From: Porticoccus sp.
GTDB lineage: Bacteria > Pseudomonadota > Gammaproteobacteria > Pseudomonadales > Porticoccaceae
Assembly (NCBI GenBank): GCA_002707685.1
Contig: PANQ01000002.1
Coordinates: 54,145-116,786 of the forward strand
Direction of reading: 5' to 3'
Length of the DNA: 62,642 nucleotides
How positions within the stretch are numbered: the first letter of the stretch is position 1; every line of letters starts with the position of its first letter. The position numbers and the translations under genes were made by a program. Under the pieces are notes generated by a model. It was not told where the DNA came from and searched no databases. It saw only the letters and a list, made by a program, of their open reading frames with translations. Shown in pieces: positions 56,324 to 62,642 of this stretch.

Positions 56324-58138
56324 TTACTTTTTCGCCGATCGCGAGCCGCTTCGTTTTTGGGCGGCTTCCGGTTTCCTGGCCCGTGGTTTGCCGCCAGGTT
56401 TGGTTTTCAGTGACAGCTTTCCTTTCGATGGCGGTGGTCTATGACCACCTTCCCCTCCGAGTGGACTCAGTTTCATCGGTTGTTGGCAAACCCTGACCTT
56501 GTTCTTCAGGTGATTGAGCAGCTCAGGTGGCATGCCTTCGGGTAGGTCAACTGTACTGTGGTCGTCATACAGTTTGATTTGTCCGATATAACGGCTTTCA
56601 ATGTCGGCTTCGTTGGCAATGGCGCCGACGATATCGCCGGGGGTGACCCCGTGGTTCTTGCCCACTTCCATGCGGTATGTGGTCATCTCAAATTCGCCGA
56701 ACTCGTCGCGTTGCTTGCGTTTGTCGGTGGGTCTTTCCTTGCGTTTCTGGCTGCGGTCACGGGGTAAAGCATCAGATCTTTTGTCGCGACCAATGGATTT
56801 TTCGTGGCTGGCCACTTCAATTGACGCCAGTTTTGGAAAGAGTGGACGTTCCTGCTGCAGTTGCCATGCCATAGCCGCAGCGATATCAGACATGGACAGT
56901 TCACGGTCGTGCGCCATTCCTTCCAGCAACTCACGAAAACGGTCGAGATCCTGGGTATCGAGATTGCGCAGAATATGCTCCTGGAACTGCTGAACCCGCT
57001 GGGTGCTCACCTGTTCGCCGGTGGGCAGCTCCATTGACGTCACCTGCTGACCCGTTGATTTCTCAATGGCGCGCAGCAGATGCCGTTCTTTGGGGGCGAC
57101 AAACAGGATTGCGCAACCCTCGCGACCGGCGCGACCGGTGCGACCAATCCGGTGCACATAGGATTCATTGTCGTAGGGAATGTCGTAGTTGACCACATGG
57201 CTGATGCGATCAACATCCAGACCCCGCGCTGCCACATCGGTGGCAACGACGATATCCACGTCACCTTTCTTCAGTCGATTGACGGTGCGCTCGCGCAGGG
57301 CCTGACTTAAATCACCGTTCAAGGCGGCGGCGGAGAACCCCCTCGCTTCCAGTTTTTCAGCGAGTTCGACGGTGGTGGATTTAGTGCGCACAAAAATCAG
57401 CATGCCATCAAATTCTTCCACTTCCAGAATCCGGGTGAGGGCATCCAGTTTATGGCGGCCCTGTACCATCAGATAGCGTTGGCTGATTCGTTCCACGGTA
57501 CGGGTTTTGGCGGCGATACTGACTTCCCTGGCATCGCCGAGGTATTTCTTCACCACACGGCGAATAGCCGGGGGCATGGTGGCCGAAAACAGTGCGCGCT
57601 GACAGGTGGAAGGGGTTTCCGCCAGAATGGTTTCTACGTCGTCAATAAAGCCCATGCGCAACATTTCGTCTGCTTCGTCCAGCACCAGTGCGCGGAGTTT
57701 GCTCAGATCCAGACTGCGACGGCGCAAGTGATCCAGGATGCGTCCCGGCGTGCCGACAATCACCTGGACGCCACGCTGTAATCCCCGCAGTTGTCCGCGC
57801 ATGTCCTGGCCACCGTAAATGGGTAACACATGGAAGCTCTTCAGGTGGCGCGCGTAGGTCTGGAAAGCCTCGGCAACCTGAATGGCCAGTTCCCTGGTAG
57901 GGGCCAGTACCAGAATCTGTGGTGCTGACTGGCTGCTATCCAGTCGGCTCAGTAGCGGCAGGGCAAAAGCTGCGGTTTTACCGGTGCCAGTTTGTGCGAT
58001 ACCGAGCAGGTTGGCACCTTCCAGCAGGATAGGGATACTCTGGGCCTGAATGGGAGAAGGCTGTTCATAACCGAGTTCCTGAACAGCCTGAAGCACTGGT
58101 TTGGAGATGCCCAGTGATGCAAAGTCGGGGGAAGACAT
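56324..58138 (-). CDS. deaD: DEAD-box RNA helicase, DeaD/CsdA-like
   Basis: A 604-residue ATP-dependent RNA helicase. Q motif (GYEQPSPIQAQSIP), motif I AQTGTGKTAAF, motif II LDEADEML, motif III SATMPP and motif VI HRIGRTGRAGR are present. A DbpA-type RNA-binding domain (MTTYRMEVGKNHGVTPGDIVGAIANEADI, about 480-550) and a basic tail (RARKPEAAQKRSGSRSAKK) follow. CsdA-type helicases help ribosome assembly and mRNA decay at low temperature. Confidence 0.95.
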   Translation of the reverse strand: MSSPDFASLGISKPVLQAVQELGYEQPSPIQAQSIPILLEGANLLGIAQTGTGKTAAFALPLLSRLDSSQSAPQILVLAPTRELAIQVAEAFQTYARHLKSFHVLPIYGGQDMRGQLRGLQRGVQVIVGTPGRILDHLRRRSLDLSKLRALVLDEADEMLRMGFIDDVETILAETPSTCQRALFSATMPPAIRRVVKKYLGDAREVSIAAKTRTVERISQRYLMVQGRHKLDALTRILEVEEFDGMLIFVRTKSTTVELAEKLEARGFSAAALNGDLSQALRERTVNRLKKGDVDIVVATDVAARGLDVDRISHVVNYDIPYDNESYVHRIGRTGRAGREGCAILFVAPKERHLLRAIEKSTGQQVTSMELPTGEQVSTQRVQQFQEHILRNLDTQDLDRFRELLEGMAHDRELSMSDIAAAMAWQLQQERPLFPKLASIEVASHEKSIGRDKRSDALPRDRSQKRKERPTDKRKQRDEFGEFEMTTYRMEVGKNHGVTPGDIVGAIANEADIESRYIGQIKLYDDHSTVDLPEGMPPELLNHLKNKVRVCQQPMKLSPLGGEGGHRPPPSKGKLSLKTKPGGKPRARKPEAAQKRSGSRSAKK

Positions 58139-58243
58139 AAATACGCCTGTATGGCCGTGGGCCGGATGAAAATAGGGGCGTAAGTATACGCGTATCGCTA
58201 TGAGGGATAAAGAATTTTCCCCTCTCAGACATATGGAGAGGAA

Positions 58244-58693
58244 CTATTTTGGCCTCGCTTCCAGCAGTCTGTCCAGTACATTGGCAAACTGCTGGCGCTC
58301 GCTATGACCGAGGCTGCCGGGGCCGCCTTTGACCTCACCCGTATTGCGCAGTTCTTCCATGAGGTTGCGCATGGCCAATCGCTGGCGGATATTGGCCGGG
58401 GTAAAGTGTTCGCCGCGTGGCCCGATCACCTGTGCGCCTTTCTCAACAGCTTCCGCAGCCAGAGGGATATCTCCAGTGACAACGATATCGCCGGGCAGAA
58501 CCTGTTGAGCGATATAGTTGTCGGCCACATCAAACCCGCTCTCTACCTGTCGTGCTTTGATCAGTGGTGATGGGGGAACTTTCACCAGGTGATTCGCAAC
58601 CAGTGTCAAAGGAACCTGGCAGCGCTGCGCTGCCCGAAACAGAATTTCCTTAATGGGGTTTGGGCAGGCATCGGCATCGACCCAGATATGCAT
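58244..58693 (-). CDS. YaiI/UPF0178 family protein
   Basis: A 149-residue protein of the UPF0178 family (E. coli YaiI). It starts [18 protein letters not shown] with AAGGAG five nt before ATG 58693; the longer open frame from 58720 overlaps the SLC13 gene and is not used. The DADACP and [30 protein letters not shown] blocks place conserved aspartates as in PIN-like folds. Function unknown. Confidence 0.92.
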   Translation of the reverse strand: MHIWVDADACPNPIKEILFRAAQRCQVPLTLVANHLVKVPPSPLIKARQVESGFDVADNYIAQQVLPGDIVVTGDIPLAAEAVEKGAQVIGPRGEHFTPANIRQRLAMRNLMEELRNTGEVKGGPGSLGHSERQQFANVLDRLLEARPK

Positions 58694-58712
58694 TGGAACT
58701 CCTTGTTTTGGG

Positions 58713-60173
58713 CTAGCCAATCAAGCCGCTTTTCAATGTCAGGTGCAGGGTCAGCGTAATGACCAGTGCACCGCAAATATTGAGCCAGAATCCGGCTCTG
58801 GCCATTTGTGGAATACGGATAATATTGGCGCTGAACACAATGGCATTCGGTGGTGTGGCCACTGGCAGCATAAAGGCAAAACTGGCGGCAATGGTGGCGG
58901 GGATAATGATAGTCAGCGGATCAATGCCCAGTCCGATCGCCATGGCCGCAAAGATGGGTATCAGTGTCGTGGTGGTGGCTGTGTTGCTGGTGAGTTCGGT
59001 CAGGAAAATAACCAGAATGACCACCAGAAGCGTCACCACCAGCGATGACAATCCTTGAGCGCCTGCCAGCTGCAGCGCCAGTAACTCCCCTACACCTGTG
59101 CTACCGATGGCCCCCGCCAGTGCCAGCCCGCCACCGAACAGTAACAGTACCCCCCAGGGCACACGCATTGCCGTATCCCAGTCCATTAAAAATTCACGCT
59201 CTTTCAGGTTTACCGGAATGGTGAATAATAACAGGGTAGCGATGATGGCCACGCCGGTATCACTGAGTCCACCTAGCCAGGGCAGTTTTGTCAGCAGTGG
59301 CCGGGCAACCCAGCCCAAAGCCGTCAGCAGAAAAATAACAAGGGTTAATTTTGCGCCAAGGGTCCATGGCTCTGTGGGTTCGTGGAGAAATTTGCTATCG
59401 ATGGGCGTTTTGCCCGGTGGGTATATACAGTGGGTCAACAGCCACCAGGTAAGTGGCACAAAGATCACTACCATAGGTAGGCCGATGCTGAGCCAGCGGG
59501 TAAAACTGATTTCAATACCGAGCTCTCTCTGGATAAACGAGACGGTGAACATATTTGGCACTGTGCCGATAATGGTCCCTACACCGCCGATCGAAGCAGC
59601 ATAGGCCACTCCCAAAAGCAGGCAGAGACTGAAGTTTTCACGGTTGGGCGCACGTTTGTCCAGCAGCTGGATAATGCTGAGCAGCATCGGCAACATTACC
59701 AGTACGGTGGCTGTATTGGTGATCCACATGCTCATGGCGGCAGAGACAAACATGAACCCGCCGACCAGAGTTGCCGGTTTGGTCCCCACCAGCCGCAATA
59801 TTGTAAAGGCAAAGCGGCGGTGTAAATGCCATCGCTCCAGTGCCAATGCCAGGATAAATCCTCCCAGAAACAGGAAAATCATCGGGTGGGCATAGGCTTT
59901 TGCGGTGGCATTGATATCACTGGCCCCGACCAAAGGCAGCAGGGCGAGTGGCAAAAGTGCTGTCGCATAGATAGGGATGGCTTCCGTTAGCCACCAGACT
60001 GCCATCCAGGCGGCCAGACCGGCAGTGGCTCTGCCCGCCGTGCCGAGCACAATCGGGCTGTCATCCAGGGAGAGAGCCTGATCGGGGACTATTGTAAACA
60101 CCAGTATGCCCAGCAGGGGGCCGGCAAGGATAGCTAACAGGCGAAACTGGCCGAGCCACAGAGTCGGGTTCAT
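58713..60173 (-). CDS. SLC13/DASS family sodium-coupled anion transporter
   Basis: A 486-residue membrane protein with about 11-12 helices. Family signatures include [23 protein letters not shown] near residue 60, the [17 protein letters not shown] loop and a [17 protein letters not shown] segment near the C-terminus, which are the paired SNT sodium/substrate motifs (here TNT and SNT). Expected to import dicarboxylates such as succinate or related anions. The substrate cannot be read from the sequence. Confidence 0.92.
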   Translation of the reverse strand: MNPTLWLGQFRLLAILAGPLLGILVFTIVPDQALSLDDSPIVLGTAGRATAGLAAWMAVWWLTEAIPIYATALLPLALLPLVGASDINATAKAYAHPMIFLFLGGFILALALERWHLHRRFAFTILRLVGTKPATLVGGFMFVSAAMSMWITNTATVLVMLPMLLSIIQLLDKRAPNRENFSLCLLLGVAYAASIGGVGTIIGTVPNMFTVSFIQRELGIEISFTRWLSIGLPMVVIFVPLTWWLLTHCIYPPGKTPIDSKFLHEPTEPWTLGAKLTLVIFLLTALGWVARPLLTKLPWLGGLSDTGVAIIATLLLFTIPVNLKEREFLMDWDTAMRVPWGVLLLFGGGLALAGAIGSTGVGELLALQLAGAQGLSSLVVTLLVVILVIFLTELTSNTATTTTLIPIFAAMAIGLGIDPLTIIIPATIAASFAFMLPVATPPNAIVFSANIIRIPQMARAGFWLNICGALVITLTLHLTLKSGLIG

Positions 60174-60268
60174 AGTCGGGTGCTTATTTTATTGGAAAAC
60201 CGAGCCTAGCAGGCTTTGATGAACAGTTTAAGCGTCTTGTCCTGTCGGGTTTGTGCCTCTGTTGTCTC

Positions 60269-61996
60269 TCAGCCAATAATTTTTTCTTTCAGGGCGCGGG
60301 CAAACATTCTGGCCTTCGATGGATAGGCAAAGTGCTTTGGGCGGGTTGCCCGGATGCCTTCACTGAAGGCACTTTGTCGGCTGTAATCAATGAGGATGTC
60401 TATCATCACCGGCCTGTTTTCTGTCGCCAGAGAAAAGGCCGTATCCAGGGCCGATTCAATGTCGTCGTTGTCTTCAATGGCCACATATTCACAACCGATA
60501 GCATGGGCAAAAGATACCCAGTCCGCTTCACCGAGCTTGATCATCTGTGTTACCTGGCCGGGGAGTTGTCGGATCTCGCCAGATATCTCTCCATCGTTGA
60601 ACAGGCAGTAAATGACACCGAGCTGATACTTGCTGGCGGTGAGGGCTTCCATTCCCGTCATCATCATCGCGGCGTCACCCACCAGGCCAATGACTGTGCA
60701 CTGGGGATGGGCCATTTTCAGTGCGTTGGCTGCGGGCACACCATACCCCATGGCATTGAAATCGCCGGGACAGATAAAGCCCCCGGGATGATGGATCGGC
60801 AACAGCTCTGCAGCCAGAAACATGTGGTTGCCATCGTCGCAGGCCACCAGTGCATCATCTGGCATGTGCTGTCTCAGTGCGGTAAAAAAGCGGGCCGGAT
60901 TGACCCGCTTGCCGGATTGTTTCTGCCAGTCAGCCAGATAGTTCCGCTTGTCGGTAGCGATTTTTGTGAGCAATGTGTTGTCAGGGGCTGAAGTCAGCAC
61001 ATGTTTTTTGATGGCCTCTGTCAGTGCTGCAGCCACGTCGGCCGCATCGCCAAGCAGAGTCAGCTCCGCCGGGTAATTGGCATTGAATACCGCCGGGTTG
61101 ATATCCACATGGATCAAGGCCTCCGGCATGTTGAGACCGTAGTTGCCGGTGGGTATTTCCGAAAAACGGGTAGCGATTGCCAACAGACAGTCACAGTTTG
61201 CAAAGGCGTGTTGTGCCGCGGGTACAGCAGCGGGGCCAAAGCCCATGCCGGTATGCAGGGGGTGTCTGGCGGGAAATACGCTCAGCCCTTGCAGGGTAGT
61301 CGCAACCGGGGCATTCAGGTGGGTTGCCAGTCCCTGTATTGACTCACTTGCTTCGCGAGCACCCCAGCCAATCAAGATTCCCGGATGTTCAGCCTTTGCC
61401 AACATCCCGGCGGCCAGCTCGATGGCGGCCATATCCAGTGGGGGGGTGATGCGATGCCCATCGAAAACGGGCAGGGACCCGTCGTTATCGATGCTGTGGG
61501 TTTGCAGATTAATCGGAATTTCCACAAATACCGGGCCGGGCTCCCCTTCTATTGCGGTGCGGTAGGCCTCAAAAATGGTGGGCACAATGTCCGAGAGGTG
61601 TTCTACCAGATAGGTTGCTTTGGTGATCGGCGCCAATAGGGCACGGTGGTCGATATCCTGTCGCTGAAAACGGTGACTGGTCTGGTAATCAATACCCCCG
61701 GCAATCACCAGCATTGGAATGCCGCCGAGAAACGCTTCTCCAATCCCGCTTGCCGCATGGGTGACGCCGGCACCGGGGATAACCAGCAGTGTGCCAATCG
61801 ACCTGGTTGTACGGCTGATGGCATCGGCCATAAAAGCAGCTGAGGCCTCGTGGGTCACCAGGGAGGGGGTGATGGTGTCGGACTGTTGGAGTTCAGTATA
61901 AATAGCCGTATTGTGAAAACCGGGTATCCCGAAGGTATGCGTGACCCCGATCTGTTCAAGTGCGTATCGAGTGAGCCAGGCGCCGGTCTTTTTCAT
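60269..61996 (-). CDS. Thiamine diphosphate-dependent enzyme, acetolactate synthase-like
   Basis: A 575-residue enzyme with the three-domain layout of the POX/ALS family. The catalytic glutamate is E50 in THEASAAFMAD. The diphosphate-binding motif is GDAAMMMTGMEALTASKY...NDG (about 420-455), with Ala in place of the usual third Gly of GDG. The central domain keeps a nucleotide-fold pattern, but FAD-binding residues cannot be judged. Possible roles include oxalyl-CoA, phosphonopyruvate or benzoylformate-type decarboxylation; I do not assign one. It is not next to ilvN, so it is unlikely to be the biosynthetic IlvB. Confidence 0.85.
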   Translation of the reverse strand: MKKTGAWLTRYALEQIGVTHTFGIPGFHNTAIYTELQQSDTITPSLVTHEASAAFMADAISRTTRSIGTLLVIPGAGVTHAASGIGEAFLGGIPMLVIAGGIDYQTSHRFQRQDIDHRALLAPITKATYLVEHLSDIVPTIFEAYRTAIEGEPGPVFVEIPINLQTHSIDNDGSLPVFDGHRITPPLDMAAIELAAGMLAKAEHPGILIGWGAREASESIQGLATHLNAPVATTLQGLSVFPARHPLHTGMGFGPAAVPAAQHAFANCDCLLAIATRFSEIPTGNYGLNMPEALIHVDINPAVFNANYPAELTLLGDAADVAAALTEAIKKHVLTSAPDNTLLTKIATDKRNYLADWQKQSGKRVNPARFFTALRQHMPDDALVACDDGNHMFLAAELLPIHHPGGFICPGDFNAMGYGVPAANALKMAHPQCTVIGLVGDAAMMMTGMEALTASKYQLGVIYCLFNDGEISGEIRQLPGQVTQMIKLGEADWVSFAHAIGCEYVAIEDNDDIESALDTAFSLATENRPVMIDILIDYSRQSAFSEGIRATRPKHFAYPSKARMFARALKEKIIG

Positions 61997-62109
61997 TCGT
62001 CTCCCCAGATATCCTGAACTGCATACGGCTTGATGCTATGAGACGCGCGGGCCCGAGTCAACGTGGTAGTGTGGCGTTGTTCCCTGTCATCCGGTTTTGG
62101 CAAACAACC

Positions 62110-62642
62110 TCAGCTGATTGCACCGGTAGTTCTCACCCGTTTGGCGCCTTTGGTGACTGGTAACTGGCGCATCATCCTGCGTCGCTCAATACGACCGTCG
62201 ATGACATTTTTCAGGGCGATCAGCATACCGGCCACCAGAAAAGCGCCGGGAGGCAAAATGATCACCAGAAACCCGTAACCATTGCCAAATAATTGCAGAG
62301 CCCAATTTTCCGCTATGGGGCCGAACAGCAGGTGCATGTTGGCAAACAGCGTGCCACTGCCCAGGATTTCCCTGATAGCCCCGATTGCAAGAAGCACCAG
62401 TCCGAAACCGGCACCCATCATCAGTCCATCCAGCGCGGAGGCCCCCACAGGATTCTTGCTGGCAAATGCCTCGGCGCGTCCCAGGATGGCACAGTTGGTG
62501 ACAATCAACGGGATAAAAATACCCAAGATGACATACAGTTCATAGGTGAATGCCTGCATCAGCAATTCCGTGCAGGTGGTAAATGTGGCAATAATCATGA
62601 CAAAAGCCGGAATCTTGACCGCTTCGGAAACCCGGTGGCGAA
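62110..62642 (-). CDS. rnfE: Electron transport complex subunit RnfE (runs off right edge)
   Basis: The reading frame stays open to the window edge, giving about 176 residues of a protein normally about 230 long; an internal ATG at 62598 is not the true start. The edge sequence [23 protein letters not shown] and the helices with [34 protein letters not shown] are typical of RnfE/RsxE, an inner-membrane subunit of the sodium- or proton-pumping ferredoxin:NAD oxidoreductase. The other rnf genes would lie to the right. The C-terminus is basic ([21 protein letters not shown]). Confidence 0.95.
   Translation of the reverse strand, partial: RHRVSEAVKIPAFVMIIATFTTCTELLMQAFTYELYVILGIFIPLIVTNCAILGRAEAFASKNPVGASALDGLMMGAGFGLVLLAIGAIREILGSGTLFANMHLLFGPIAENWALQLFGNGYGFLVIILPPGAFLVAGMLIALKNVIDGRIERRRMMRQLPVTKGAKRVRTTGAIS

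Overview
The window looks like the chromosome of a marine-type gammaproteobacterium, probably in or near the Cellvibrionales. This rests on gene order and protein resemblance, not on a 16S gene. It has two parts that meet at a leucine tRNA locus near 22.5-22.7 kb.

Positions 1 to about 22,655 are the right-hand part of an integrative and conjugative element (ICE) of the PFGI-1/PAPI-1/ICEHin1056 kind, with a 'genomic island' type IV secretion system (T4SS). One tightly overlapping operon (484-7821) encodes RAQPRD, TIGR03758, TIGR03745, TIGR03750, TIGR03746, TIGR03749, TIGR03752, a TIGR03751 lipoprotein and the VirB4/TraC-type ATPase. A second operon (9080-13793) encodes TIGR03757, TraU-like TIGR03756, TIGR03755, a small membrane protein and a TraG-N protein. 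DUF3577, RadC and a DUF2857-like protein follow. Relaxase, coupling protein and integrase are not in the window and would lie to the left. Cargo sits in three places. At the left edge is the start of a PD-(D/E)XK-like defence gene. Between the two transfer operons is a GIY-YIG protein plus an unknown helical protein. At the right end are a membrane/coiled-coil protein, a 507-residue PD-(D/E)XK nuclease-like protein and a Gabija-like pair (OLD ATPase/TOPRIM nuclease plus UvrD-like helicase). A candidate structured RNA lies at 17.55-17.66 kb.

At the right junction the 5' half of a host tRNA-Leu, still with a good promoter, is cut in the anticodon loop. Exactly 90 bp downstream in its direction of transcription lies a complete tRNA-Leu(CAA) with compensating stem changes. 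The element appears to bring a whole replacement tRNA and to depend on the host promoter.

From 22,700 to the end is ordinary chromosomal backbone: queA-tgt-secD-secF (no yajC between tgt and secD), a cold shock gene, proS with a lytic transglycosylase, a HIT protein, fmdB-aspS, yebC, a small acidic-tailed protein, ruvCAB behind a textbook LexA box, ybgC-tolQRAB-pal-cpoB, queE-queC, tRNA-Lys with a tail of repeated tRNA 3' ends and hairpins, nadA, a BepA-like M48 protease (minus strand), an AI-2E family permease, an M16 protease, aceE-aceF, a DUF4864 protein, a DEAD-box helicase, a YaiI-family protein, an SLC13 transporter, a thiamine-diphosphate enzyme and, running off the right edge, rnfE. 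Four queuosine genes (queA, tgt, queE, queC) fall in this stretch, and the Tol-Pal envelope system is complete.
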